Assembly (NCBI GenBank): GCA_001800315.1
Contig: MGVE01000016.1
Span: 1-64,000 of the forward strand
Origin: Elusimicrobia bacterium RIFOXYA2_FULL_47_53
GTDB lineage: Bacteria > Elusimicrobiota > Endomicrobiia > Endomicrobiales > XYA2-FULL-47-53
Reading direction: 5' to 3'
DNA: 64,000 nt
Both the position numbers and the translations under genes were made by a program. The notes under the pieces were generated by a model. The model was not told where the DNA came from. It searched no databases and saw only the letters and a list, made by a program, of their open reading frames with translations. This document shows positions 9,317 through 17,614 of this stretch, in pieces (position 1 is the stretch's first letter; each line of letters begins with the position of its first letter).

Positions 9317-11284
9317 TTATTTTCTGTTCTTTAACTCTTCTCTGGCCCTGTTTAAATTATTATTTATCTTCTCATTTTCCGGGTCAAGGTCGGATGCCTT
9401 CTGCCAGTTCCTTATGGCATCCTGCAGGTTGCCTGACTCATAGGCCTTTAAGCCTTCTCTGTTGAAGGTTTCGGCCTCGGTTTTCCGCATTGCCTCATAT
9501 TCAATCCTGGCCTTATTCAGGCTTTCCGAAATAGAAGAATTCCCGGGATCAAGCTTTGCCGCCTCGGCAAGAAACTTTACGGCTGAATTATAATCTTTTT
9601 CCTGGTAAGATTTCATGCCCCTGTCCGCGTACTCCTGAGCCATCATCTTTCTTGTTTCTTTTAAGTATTTTTCAGCCTCGGCCCGGCCGGGAATAAGTTT
9701 TAGAGAGTATTCAAACTGGGCAACGGCCGCTTCCCAGATGCCTTTTTTATATAACTCCTGGCCTTTCTTGTAGGCCGCGTCGGACAGTTTCGTCAACTCG
9801 GCCAGTTCTTCTCTCTTTTTCTTTTCAGCGAGTTTCTCAAGCTCGGCTTTCGCCAGCTCAATATTCTCGCGCGCCGGTTTGTGCGCCGGATCCATCAAAA
9901 GAAGTTTTTCCCAGAGTGAAATCGCGTCGTGATACTGGCCCTGCCTGAAGAAATCCTGGCCCTGCCTGAATATGCTCTCGGCTCTAAGGGACTTCTGCCT
10001 GCCAAGGGCCGCGTCTAATTTAGGCGCATAGGCCGCCACGGAGGCGTCGGCCGGGAAAAGCTGAACCATGCTGTCGTAAAGCTCTTTTGCCTCGGAAAGC
10101 CTGGCGTCATTTATATACGCCTCAAGCAGGGTAAAATATTTATCAACTTTAACGGAACTTATACCGGAGCGGATTAAAGCTGAAATGGTTTTGGCTTCTT
10201 CATTAAGCGGATCAACGGAAAGGACATAATTTGCTTCAATGTTGGCGCTTATCAGATCCTTTTTCTGATAATACCTTACCGCTTTGGCCAGCCTCGCCGA
10301 TAAATTTGAATCCACAAGCGCTTTTTCATGATCTCTGCCAAAACGGTAATTAATGCCTATCCTGTGGGTATTGCCAAGAATTCCGTAAGGAGCGAAAGCG
10401 TAGTCAACCGAAATATACTCGTTGCCGAGCCCTATTCCGCCTACTAACCCGGGTTCAATATCGTACTGAGCTGTTTGTGACTTATACCTGTAGCCGGCGC
10501 GCAGGGAAATCCAATCCGTCAGCTTATAGTCAAGCCCGGCATTAAGAGACAGCGCCGCGTCCGCTGGCATATTGGCGTCTAATGAAAATGTCAGAGTGTC
10601 GTACAGAAAATTCTGTGCGAGCCCCAGTTTATAATTTGAGGGGAGGGGATACTCTTCTTTAACGAACTTAACCTGAGTTCCCAGATTCTGCGCCGCTAAA
10701 GCAAGTTTTAACTCGTTGCCAATCCAGCCTGCGGCGTTATTTAATCCGGTTTTAAGGCCGTATATAAAACCAAGATCCGCGGCGTAAGCGACGGCTGATT
10801 CTCCGGCAAGGTTTTCGCTCAAATATTTAATGTTCATGCCGCAATCAACTCCGTAGAACTTAGCTCCATAGGACAAAACCGCGGCCAAATCGGAAGCTTT
10901 CACTGTATTTTGAAGCCTTGCGCCGTAATTGTCATAAGCCTCCACATCGCCGGATGAGAGGTAATAAAGGCTTAAACCCGCGGTGCCGTGGTTTTTTATG
11001 GGGTGGGCATAGGAAGCAAACTGGTAGTTTATTCCTTCAAACCAGCTTAGATGCATTAACGACACCTGGCGCGAGCGAAGCCGCGAAAGCCCCGCGGGGT
11101 TCCAATAAGGAGCGCTGGCGTCATCGGCCACGGCTGAGAACGCTCCGCCTGAACCGAGAGCCTTTGCGCCCGCCTCAATCTTAAGAAAATTCATACCCGT
11201 GCTTCCCGCTGACCCGGCAAACAGCCTGGCGGGGAATAAAAGCAACATGGAAAGAATGATTTTATGCCATAAAATATTTTTCAT
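9317..11284 (-). CDS. PorV/PorQ-like barrel fused to TPR repeats
   Basis: 655 residues. A signal peptide (about 1-24) leads into a PorV-type barrel (about 25-330) with MNFLKIEAGAKALGSGGAF, YWNPAG and the closing YAFAPYG...GINYRFG strands. From about 335 to the end the protein is helical with TPR-like repeats (IEANYVLSVDPLNEEA, KPARENIELAKAELEK, AAKLDPGN, ASDLDPENEKINNNL). The TPR part probably lies in the periplasm and could bind cargo or a secretion component. The start codon overlaps the stop of the upstream Ig-like protein gene (11281-11284), so the two are translationally coupled. This fused form differs from the simple 305-residue paralogue at 4918. Confidence 0.85.
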   Translation of the reverse strand: MKNILWHKIILSMLLLFPARLFAGSAGSTGMNFLKIEAGAKALGSGGAFSAVADDASAPYWNPAGLSRLRSRQVSLMHLSWFEGINYQFASYAHPIKNHGTAGLSLYYLSSGDVEAYDNYGARLQNTVKASDLAAVLSYGAKFYGVDCGMNIKYLSENLAGESAVAYAADLGFIYGLKTGLNNAAGWIGNELKLALAAQNLGTQVKFVKEEYPLPSNYKLGLAQNFLYDTLTFSLDANMPADAALSLNAGLDYKLTDWISLRAGYRYKSQTAQYDIEPGLVGGIGLGNEYISVDYAFAPYGILGNTHRIGINYRFGRDHEKALVDSNLSARLAKAVRYYQKKDLISANIEANYVLSVDPLNEEAKTISALIRSGISSVKVDKYFTLLEAYINDARLSEAKELYDSMVQLFPADASVAAYAPKLDAALGRQKSLRAESIFRQGQDFFRQGQYHDAISLWEKLLLMDPAHKPARENIELAKAELEKLAEKKKREELAELTKLSDAAYKKGQELYKKGIWEAAVAQFEYSLKLIPGRAEAEKYLKETRKMMAQEYADRGMKSYQEKDYNSAVKFLAEAAKLDPGNSSISESLNKARIEYEAMRKTEAETFNREGLKAYESGNLQDAIRNWQKASDLDPENEKINNNLNRAREELKNRK

Positions 11285-14200
11285 TTGATTATTATGATTT
11301 TACCGGACTTATGCTCCCTGGCGTTTTCAATATAATAAACATACAACCCGCTCGCGACACTTTCTCCCGAACTGTTTTTTCCGTCCCAGACAAGCTCCTC
11401 TTTGCCGCCGCTGAAGTTGTAGTCAAGGGCCCGCACAAGCTCGCCCGAAACTGTATAAACGCGTATAGTCGCCTGAGAACTTAACCCGGTAAAGGTAATG
11501 CCTCCGCTTTCGGTACCGGTCTCATCCTTGCCGTCAAAGGGTTTCCATGGCACCGGATAAGCGTAAGCGCTGGATAAATCGGTATCGCTGTTGCCCGAGA
11601 CAGCATAAATTGAAAAGTGGTTAACACGGGCCGTTACGGTATTTTTCACCGTATCAACTTCCGAATTTGGATTTCTCACCCAGAGTTTTTTTGTCTCGTC
11701 CAGCCCGTAAATACTCAGGGTATTTTCCTTTACCAGCCTGCCGTTTGAAGTGGTTACGAAACCATCGCCGTTTTCAGCATAGGGGATAACGATTGAAACA
11801 CTTTTCTGGAATTTATCGCCGGCCAGTGTTCCGGCGTAAGTTCCTTTGTACATCAGGAATTTTCTCACACCCGAGTTGACCGCTCCGGCATAGGGGCCTC
11901 TAAGGCCGATAGCTTTGCCGTCGGCGTCGGTAAGCAGGGTTCCAATAGCGGGACTGGTGTCTATAATTATGTAATAATCAAAATCAACCGCTCCAGGCAC
12001 AATCGTGACTTTTGTAGCGGAATCTCCCGCCGTAAAAATATTTTCAGCCAGGCAGTCCACGACTGTTGTGAATTGCCAGATTTTTCCTGAGATGATTGCG
12101 TTTCCGTAAAGGTCTTTCGCGTCAGTGGATACCGTCACGCGGTATTTATAACCCTTTTTCCAGAGAGCCGAAAAACTCAGCGTTTTATCTGAATACTCAA
12201 CAGTGCCTGAGACAGGCTCATTAATATCAGCCCCGAGGTTATCTTTAACAGCTCTTACCGATATAGCGCTTTTTGCCGCGGCAGGATCCATATCGTCACT
12301 GAGGAAAGTAACCCTGGCAGGTTCTGACACGGCTATGCCTATGGCGTCTTCCGCGGGAGAAACAGTGCCCGAAAGAGCGGGCATATCAGTTATGGTAAAC
12401 TCCCAGATCTTCGCGGCGGCCATGGCGTTGCCGTAAAGATCCTGCGCTCCGGTGGAGATTGTCACCTGATATTTGTAGCCCTTCTTCCAAAGCGCGGAAA
12501 ATGTAAGCGTCTTTGAAGAGGTTGAATATTCAACGGTTCCGCCGGCCGCTTCGCTTATCGCGACCCCAGCGCTGTCCCGCACAGCTATTACGGTAATCGC
12601 CGCGACAACAGTGGCAGAGCTCATATCATCATTCCAGAACACAGCTTTAACCGGTTCAGCAGGGCTTACTCCGGAAGAATTTTCAGAAGGGGAAACGGTG
12701 ACTATTGCAGGAAGGTTCATCGTGGTAAATTCCCAGACTTTCGCGGCGGCCATGGCGTTGCCGTAAAGATCCTGCGCTCCGGTGGAGATTGTCACCTGAT
12801 ATTTGTAACCCTTTTTCCAAAGCGCGGAAAATGTAAGCGTCTTTGAAGAGGTTGAATATTCAACGGTTCCGCCGGCCGCTTCGCTTATCGCGACCCCAGC
12901 GCTGTCCCGCACAGCTATTACGGTAATCGCCGCGACAACAGTGGCAGAGCTCATATCATCATTCCAGAACACAGCTTTAACCGGTTCAGCAGGGCTTACT
13001 CCGGAAGAATTTTCAGAAGGGGAAACGGTGACTATTGCAGGAAGGTTCATCGTGGTAAATTCCCAGACTTTCGCGGCGGCCATGGCGTTGCCGTAAAGAT
13101 CCTGCGCTCCGGTGGAGATTGTCACCTGATATTTGTAACCCTTTTTCCAAAGCGCGGAAAATGTAAGCGTCTTTGAAGAGGTTGAATATTCAACGGTTCC
13201 GCCGGCCGCTTCGCTTATCGCGACCCCAGCGCTGTCCCGCACAGCCTTGACGGTAATCGCCGGCACCACGGTTGAAGAACTCATATATTCGCTGAATACC
13301 GCGCTGATAATATCATTTACACCGACATCCGCGGCATTTTCCGGCGGGGAAACTGAACCGGTAATGGCCGGATAGGTAGGGGCAACGGTGATGTTCTTGT
13401 AGGCGACATTGTTGTTTTCAAGCGTCTCGTTGATTATTCCGCCCGGATAATCAACCGTCACATAAATATCGGTGCTTCCGTTAACCGCGGCCCACTGAAA
13501 TGTCTCGGACCTGCTGCTGCCCGCGGGTATTGGCGTCTGGTAAACCGTTGAGCCAATCAACAATCCGCCAGAATCGGGATTGCCGGCATAAAAACCCACA
13601 AAGGTTGATGTGCTTTTGAATGCTTTGAAGAAAACATTCCATTTTCCTGGTATCGCCGCAATACTGCTCCATGTTGAACCAAGATCAGTGCTTCCGGCCA
13701 AACAATCTAATGTTGTTCCGGAATCAAGCCACAACTGATATCCATTTGCTTTGTCTGATAAATTATAGGCACAAATCCAATAGGTAGTGCCGGAAACCAG
13801 GTAGGCAGCCGTGTCAAACTCAAAATCCTGCCAGCCGAATGAAGTAAATGTGCTGACTACCGCGGTATAAGCCAACTTATCATAACTTTGAAGGCTGGGG
13901 CGAATAAAAGAGCTTGCCTCGGTGCGTCGTATTTCAACACCCATGGCATCTGAAGTTTCTCCAATGTTATTTATTAAAAGTGAAACCTTTCCCAAGTACA
14001 TATTCTCCGCGGGGATAAAATACTGACCCCAGGAAATAGTACTGCAAACTGAAGTATAATCGCTTGAAACACCAACCATATAATCATGCTTGCCAAAAGG
14101 AATTTCGTAGGAATACAGGCCGCCGTTATTTTTGATTACGGCGCTTATGGAAATATTTTCGCTGGGTTCCGGGGTATTATTGCTGAAGGTTATATCGGTA

Positions 14201-14301
14201 CCGGACACAGAAAGGTCGGGAGACGCGGCGTAAACGGGCGCAATTAGCGAGAGCGCGGTCACTAAAATAACGGGGATTTGTTTTCGCAATAGTAAAATCA
14301 T
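11281..14301 (-). CDS. secreted Ig-like (Big_5) repeat protein with FlgD-like C-terminal domain
   Basis: 1,006 residues with a signal peptide (about 1-25, ending VYA). A CARDB-like domain comes first (SVSGTDITFSNNTPEPSENI). Four SbsA-type Big_5 Ig-like domains of about 110 residues follow, each with a core such as KTLTFSALWKKGYKYQVTI and QDLYGNA. A further domain and a FlgD/type-IX-like C-terminal region (AYPVPWKPFDG, then ASGLYVYYIEN, ending KSGKIIIIK) close the protein. The repeats probably extend the protein away from the surface. It is the first gene of a minus-strand operon with a PorV-TPR partner and two kinases. Two of the repeats are almost identical in DNA (see the repeat entry). The binding target is unknown. 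Confidence 0.85.
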   Translation of the reverse strand: MILLLRKQIPVILVTALSLIAPVYAASPDLSVSGTDITFSNNTPEPSENISISAVIKNNGGLYSYEIPFGKHDYMVGVSSDYTSVCSTISWGQYFIPAENMYLGKVSLLINNIGETSDAMGVEIRRTEASSFIRPSLQSYDKLAYTAVVSTFTSFGWQDFEFDTAAYLVSGTTYWICAYNLSDKANGYQLWLDSGTTLDCLAGSTDLGSTWSSIAAIPGKWNVFFKAFKSTSTFVGFYAGNPDSGGLLIGSTVYQTPIPAGSSRSETFQWAAVNGSTDIYVTVDYPGGIINETLENNNVAYKNITVAPTYPAITGSVSPPENAADVGVNDIISAVFSEYMSSSTVVPAITVKAVRDSAGVAISEAAGGTVEYSTSSKTLTFSALWKKGYKYQVTISTGAQDLYGNAMAAAKVWEFTTMNLPAIVTVSPSENSSGVSPAEPVKAVFWNDDMSSATVVAAITVIAVRDSAGVAISEAAGGTVEYSTSSKTLTFSALWKKGYKYQVTISTGAQDLYGNAMAAAKVWEFTTMNLPAIVTVSPSENSSGVSPAEPVKAVFWNDDMSSATVVAAITVIAVRDSAGVAISEAAGGTVEYSTSSKTLTFSALWKKGYKYQVTISTGAQDLYGNAMAAAKIWEFTITDMPALSGTVSPAEDAIGIAVSEPARVTFLSDDMDPAAAKSAISVRAVKDNLGADINEPVSGTVEYSDKTLSFSALWKKGYKYRVTVSTDAKDLYGNAIISGKIWQFTTVVDCLAENIFTAGDSATKVTIVPGAVDFDYYIIIDTSPAIGTLLTDADGKAIGLRGPYAGAVNSGVRKFLMYKGTYAGTLAGDKFQKSVSIVIPYAENGDGFVTTSNGRLVKENTLSIYGLDETKKLWVRNPNSEVDTVKNTVTARVNHFSIYAVSGNSDTDLSSAYAYPVPWKPFDGKDETGTESGGITFTGLSSQATIRVYTVSGELVRALDYNFSGGKEELVWDGKNSSGESVASGLYVYYIENAREHKSGKIIIIK
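12421..13245 (-). repeat. 330-bp in-frame tandem repeats inside the Ig-like protein gene
   Basis: The sequence starting CATGGCGTTGCCG recurs at 12421, 12751 and 13081, a period of exactly 330 bp (110 codons, one Big_5 domain). Units 12421-12750 and 12751-13080 differ at only about two positions. The third unit stays identical for about 165 bases and then diverges near 13245. This indicates recent duplication or ongoing gene conversion, and copy number could vary between strains or be mis-assembled. Confidence 0.95.
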
Positions 14302-14392
14302 CGGTTTTATTATATAATATTTTAATAAAAATAGCAGAAATATTTAATAAAAGTATTTGTTTTTTAACCGTTAAAACCCGATAAAATAGCCA

Positions 14393-14421
14393 TTGACAAA
14401 GCGGCGGATACCTGCTATTAA
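14393..14421 (+). promoter_or_regulatory. promoter upstream of the c-di-GMP riboswitch
   Basis: TTGACA (14393-14398), then 17 bases, then TATTAA (14416-14421). Transcription would start near 14428, so the riboswitch aptamer (from about 14500) lies in a leader of about 220 nt. An AATTTGA/TCAAATT hairpin lies between the start site and the aptamer. Confidence 0.55.
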
Positions 14422-14499
14422 TATAGCGGAAGAGGAAATGAGTATTCTTTGAAATTTGAGTTTTCAAATTGAGTCAAATTGCAGGTTTGTCTTAAGTTT

Positions 14500-14592
14500 C
14501 GTGCGATAAAGGCAAATTCCGGCGAAAGCCGGAAGACGCAAAACCACGGGGCTTCTTGCCGACAACGGCACAGCCAGCCGGGTTACCGAACA
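14500..14592 (+). promoter_or_regulatory. cyclic-di-GMP-I (GEMM) riboswitch aptamer
   Basis: The aptamer hallmarks are all present in order. GGCAAA (14511-14516) is followed by a 7-bp hairpin TTCCGGC-GAAA-GCCGGAA capped by a GNRA tetraloop. Then come GACGCAAA (14534-14541), a C/G-rich second arm with CCACGGGGC, and finally CCGGGTTACCGAA (14578-14590). The layout matches the known GEMM-I consensus (Vibrio cholerae Vc2). By hand alignment the base equivalent to Vc2 G20 is G, which predicts c-di-GMP rather than cGAMP recognition. It controls the secreted protein gene at 14649 and probably the PorV gene behind it. Confidence 0.9.
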
Positions 14593-14618
14593 ACAATGCA
14601 GTAGTCCATACATTGTTG
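14591..14618 (+). promoter_or_regulatory. putative riboswitch expression platform hairpin
   Basis: CAACAATG (14591-14598) and CATTGTTG (14611-14618) form a perfect 8-bp stem directly after the aptamer, which could compete with its closing helix. No T-run follows, so control by access to the ribosome site (GGCAGGTGAG, about 14635-14644) is more likely than termination. Confidence 0.5.
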
Positions 14619-14648
14619 CTCAGACTGTCTAAACGGCAGGTGAGCGAA

Positions 14649-16148
14649 ATGGACACAAAAAAAGCGTTATCATTAGTTTTCTCGGTGGCTTTCAGCTTAG
14701 GGTTATTCGTTTCAGGCGCCCTTTCTGAAGTCATCATTATTATTGAACCCGATCCCGAGCCTATCATTGATCCTATAACCCCTCCGACCGAACCGCCCGT
14801 AGTAGAGCCTCCAGCTCCGCCCCAGCCTCTGGGAGCAGATATTAATGTTGACCCTAATGTAATTAACCTCAAGAGCAACAGAAACTATATAACCGCCTAC
14901 ATTGAACTCGCCTCTGATATTTCAGCCGCTGAAATCAAAGTATCATCCGTAAAAGTAACAACCGTCAACGGAACCGCGATAACTCCGGTAAGCGCTCTGC
15001 TTTCGCCCACGGCTATCGGCGATGAAAACGCGAATTCTATCCCTGATCTTATGGTTAAATTCAACTATGACGAACTAAAACCATATTTCTCGGAAGGCCC
15101 GCTGACAATCTCCATAAGCGGCGAGCTGAACAACGGCACAGCCTTCAGCGGGGAAAATACTGTAAAAGCCACTTATCATGAAAGCAACGGAAATTCCAAT
15201 CAGCAAACCGTAAATACTCAGTCAGCGGTAAAAACTGAAAAAAACTTCAAATTCACGCTTGGCAACAATGTCCCTGCCGGAGCGTATGTAAGAAAGGCTC
15301 TGGTCTGGGAGCAGAAACTCCCTAAACTGGAGGCTCAAAAAGAGCTATGGTGGTACAAGGCTGAGAAAAACTGGCAGGCTATTCTTGGACATCTGTCCAA
15401 TGAGAGCTATTCTAATGTCCTGCGAGGCACTGGCTACGAGTGGGATGTGATAAACGAGCTCAACGAGAACCGCACATTAGGCCTAAACGAAGTGGTCGTC
15501 AGGCTGGACAACGAGAGAAAGAACACTTATCCCGTTCTCGTGCTTGTCTGCGATACGCCGTCTCAGGACGCGGAAGAACGGATGACAGCGTCAATGTATG
15601 GTTTAAATCCAATCGGTGAAAAAGCCAAATTCGTAAAGAAAGGATCTAACCCCGACAAAACAATAACGCTGTATTACAATGAGAGCGATCTGCGCGGGGA
15701 AGCTGAAAGCGACCTTAAAATATATTACTGGAGTGAAGCCGTAAATGAGTGGCAGGTCGCCCCGGACTGCACTATTGACTATGCTGACAACAGCATCAGC
15801 TGTCAGAGCGATGTCAGCACCTTTTACCGGATTATGGCCGTAAAACCCGCGCCGGCGCAACCCGAGGAGGCGGCTCCGGCCGCTCCCAATACCCTTAAAC
15901 AGAACTATCCCAATCCCTTCAATCCGGCCACAACCATTGAGTACTCCGTTTCCCAGGACTGCCATGTGACTTTGAAGCTTTACAATGTCGCGGGAGAGCT
16001 TGTAGCGACAATAGTGGATGAATTCCAGTACGCCGGCAGCCACTCGGTGTACTACGACGGGGGAGAGCGCCTCTCCCGCGGGATATACTTCTACCAGCTT
16101 ATAGCCGGCAATTTTGTTGACACCAGAAGAATGGCGGTTTTGAAATAA
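14649..16148 (+). CDS. secreted protein with type-IX-like (FlgD Ig) C-terminal sorting domain, under c-di-GMP riboswitch
   Basis: 499 residues. The start at ATG 14649 is supported by CAGGTGAG upstream and a signal peptide (MDTKKALSLVFSVAFSLGLF, then VSGALS). An earlier in-frame ATG at 14556 falls inside the riboswitch and is rejected. After a Pro-rich linker (about 30-60) come beta-rich regions of unknown function. The last 80 residues are a classic sorting/FlgD-like domain (NYPNPFNPATTIEYSV, LKLYNVAGELV, LSRGIYFYQL, RRMAVLK). It is followed by a hairpin terminator and a PorV gene. Control by c-di-GMP suggests a role in attachment or the sessile surface, but no adhesive domain is recognised. 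Confidence 0.85.
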   Translation: MDTKKALSLVFSVAFSLGLFVSGALSEVIIIIEPDPEPIIDPITPPTEPPVVEPPAPPQPLGADINVDPNVINLKSNRNYITAYIELASDISAAEIKVSSVKVTTVNGTAITPVSALLSPTAIGDENANSIPDLMVKFNYDELKPYFSEGPLTISISGELNNGTAFSGENTVKATYHESNGNSNQQTVNTQSAVKTEKNFKFTLGNNVPAGAYVRKALVWEQKLPKLEAQKELWWYKAEKNWQAILGHLSNESYSNVLRGTGYEWDVINELNENRTLGLNEVVVRLDNERKNTYPVLVLVCDTPSQDAEERMTASMYGLNPIGEKAKFVKKGSNPDKTITLYYNESDLRGEAESDLKIYYWSEAVNEWQVAPDCTIDYADNSISCQSDVSTFYRIMAVKPAPAQPEEAAPAAPNTLKQNYPNPFNPATTIEYSVSQDCHVTLKLYNVAGELVATIVDEFQYAGSHSVYYDGGERLSRGIYFYQLIAGNFVDTRRMAVLK

Positions 16149-16170
16149 TGCCGGCGTTCTGCTGTTTCGT

Positions 16171-16217
16171 AAACCTCTTAATTATTTAAAATTCTTTTGA
16201 GAGGTTTAATTTTTTTT
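16171..16217 (+). terminator. intrinsic terminator after the riboswitch-controlled gene
   Basis: AAACCTCT (16171-16178) and AGAGGTTT (16200-16207) form an 8-bp stem, followed by eight T residues (16210-16217). The hairpin's 3' part also carries the -35 box of the next gene. Confidence 0.8.
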
Positions 16218-16224
16218 GTATAAT
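16197..16224 (+). promoter_or_regulatory. near-consensus promoter giving a probable leaderless PorV mRNA
   Basis: TTGAGA (16197-16202), a 16-base spacer, then a perfect TATAAT (16219-16224): 11 of 12 bases match sigma70 consensus. The expected start site is about 16231, and the ATG is at 16232. No Shine-Dalgarno sequence is present between them. Confidence 0.65.
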
Positions 16225-16231
16225 CTAAAAC

Positions 16232-17158
16232 ATGAACCTAAAAATAATTCCTGCTCTGCTCGCTTTTGTATTTATCGCTTCAGGAGCCCATGCCGTAACC
16301 ACCGGGGTTGATTTCCTCAAACTTGGCATCGGCGCGAGGGAAACCGGCATGGGGGAAGCCTCGGTCGCCAGCCACTCCGGCGTGGATTCCAGCTACTGGA
16401 ACCCGGCCGGACTTTCCGATATAACTCAAACTGAACTCAGCCTTATGCACAGCGACGCCATTATAGACGCGTCGCTTAATTTTGTCGGAGTGGCCGTCCC
16501 GTTAAAAAACGGCGATGTTATCTGCGTAAACACTATTGTCTATGTAATTAAACCCGTGCCCGTCACGGACGCGAGCGGCCAGTCCATGGGCGACCTGAAC
16601 TGGCTTGACGGAGCCGCGGCAGTCTCGTACGCAAGAAATATTACTGACAGCATTTCGGCGGGCCTTAGCGCGAAAATAGTCCACAGAATGGAGAGCGACC
16701 CTATCTTTGGCAGAAGCGAGGGAAGCGCCTACGCTTTTGACGCAGGCGCCATTTATAAAACTCATTACAAAGGATTAAGTGTCGGGTACGCGCTTTTAAA
16801 CACCGGAACGGAACTGCAGATGACCGGCGAAGTTAAAAAAGATACTCTTCCTCAGACCTCACGGCTTGGATTAACCTACGAATACGAGCTTGACAAAAAC
16901 CTTCATCTTGTGGGTTCATGGGATTTTCACAGAATACTGGATAACTCCTGGCACACCGGCGCGGGCGTTGAAATAAATATCCGAAACGAATTTTTTCTGC
17001 GCACCGGATTTTATGAGAAAGACGGCAGTATAAGCGGCAATACTTTCGGTTTTGGATTTATGGTTAATCAGTTCCGGTTTGATTACAGCAGCATACCGGT
17101 AAGCGAAATGACAGGATATAACCGAAATAACAAGTTTTCCTTAAGTGTATTTTTTTAA
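16232..17158 (+). CDS. PorV/PorQ-family outer-membrane beta-barrel protein
   Basis: 308 residues with a signal peptide (1-21, ending AHA). Typical PorV features follow: GVDFLKLGIGARETGMGEA, YWNPAG, repeated amphipathic strands and an aromatic end (KFSLSVFF). It lies 83 bases after a secreted protein with a sorting-like domain, making a cargo-barrel pair. A terminator and a separate strong promoter lie between the two, so this barrel can be made even when the riboswitch is off. The mRNA from that promoter would have no leader. The transport role is inferred from family and context. Confidence 0.85.
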   Translation: MNLKIIPALLAFVFIASGAHAVTTGVDFLKLGIGARETGMGEASVASHSGVDSSYWNPAGLSDITQTELSLMHSDAIIDASLNFVGVAVPLKNGDVICVNTIVYVIKPVPVTDASGQSMGDLNWLDGAAAVSYARNITDSISAGLSAKIVHRMESDPIFGRSEGSAYAFDAGAIYKTHYKGLSVGYALLNTGTELQMTGEVKKDTLPQTSRLGLTYEYELDKNLHLVGSWDFHRILDNSWHTGAGVEINIRNEFFLRTGFYEKDGSISGNTFGFGFMVNQFRFDYSSIPVSEMTGYNRNNKFSLSVFF

Positions 17159-17164
17159 TCCCTT

Positions 17165-17329
17165 ATGCCGTCTAAAAAATTGATCATGCTGGGAATGTTA
17201 ACAGGTTCCGTCGCGGGTGGATATTTGCCATCGCTTTTCGGTATAAGTTCATTCTCTTTTACTTCTCTTATCACAAGCGCCGTTGGAGCTGTTATAGGGA
17301 TTTATATTGGCTACAGGCTCTCCAAATAA
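17165..17329 (+). CDS. small two-helix membrane protein
   Basis: A 54-residue reading frame that starts six bases after the PorV stop codon. It begins MPSKKLIMLGMLTGSVAGGY and contains two hydrophobic Gly-rich segments (about 6-24 and 30-50) ending GIYIGYRLSK. It looks like the short conserved hypothetical inner-membrane proteins of glycine-zipper type seen in many diderms. Function is unknown. No good ribosome site is visible, so translation may be coupled to the PorV gene. Confidence 0.6.
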   Translation: MPSKKLIMLGMLTGSVAGGYLPSLFGISSFSFTSLITSAVGAVIGIYIGYRLSK

Positions 17330-17340
17330 TATAAGCTGGG

Positions 17341-17487
17341 TAAATTGAGTCTGTTGAATAAACCTGTTTCAGGCCGTCTTTGCGAGGAGTGAAACGACAC
17401 GGCAATCTCGCGGTTTACGACGGAAAGTCAAGATTGCTTCTCTCCCTTCGGGAGATCGCAAAGACAGGGCTCAACCGACTCAAATTA
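17341..17487 (+). mobile_element. MITE-like inverted-repeat element, copy A
   Basis: An approximately 147-bp non-coding unit with terminal inverted repeats TAAATTGAGTC (17341-17351) and GACTCAAATTA (17477-17487). The core begins GTCTTTGCGAGGAGTG, holds GGCAATCTCG and AGATTGCTTC in inverted order, and ends CCCTTCGGGAGATCGCAA. A second copy in the opposite orientation lies at 39121-39278. The core resembles the GCGAGGAGCGAAGCGAC...GCAATCTC palindromic repeats scattered in many bacterial genomes. It fills most of the gap between the small membrane protein and the rhodanese gene. Confidence 0.8.
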
Positions 17488-17614
17488 GAACCCTTACGCT
17501 GCGGCTTTTAAGGAAAGATCTTAAACACGGCGGGATTGGCAAGAAATCAGGCCCGGAAAATGCGATGTTACCTGATCTCCGGATTCACGGAAGAAATTTT
17601 TATGGAGGGCATAG

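Noticed and set aside
12421-13245. The tandem repeats as a CRISPR or satellite array
   Set aside because: The units are 330 bp, in frame and translate to Ig-like domains; no spacers are present.
14466-14480. A further MITE end (AAATTGAGTCAAATT) before the riboswitch
   Set aside because: Only about ten bases match, there is no element core next to it, and the site lies in a local hairpin-forming AT-rich stretch.
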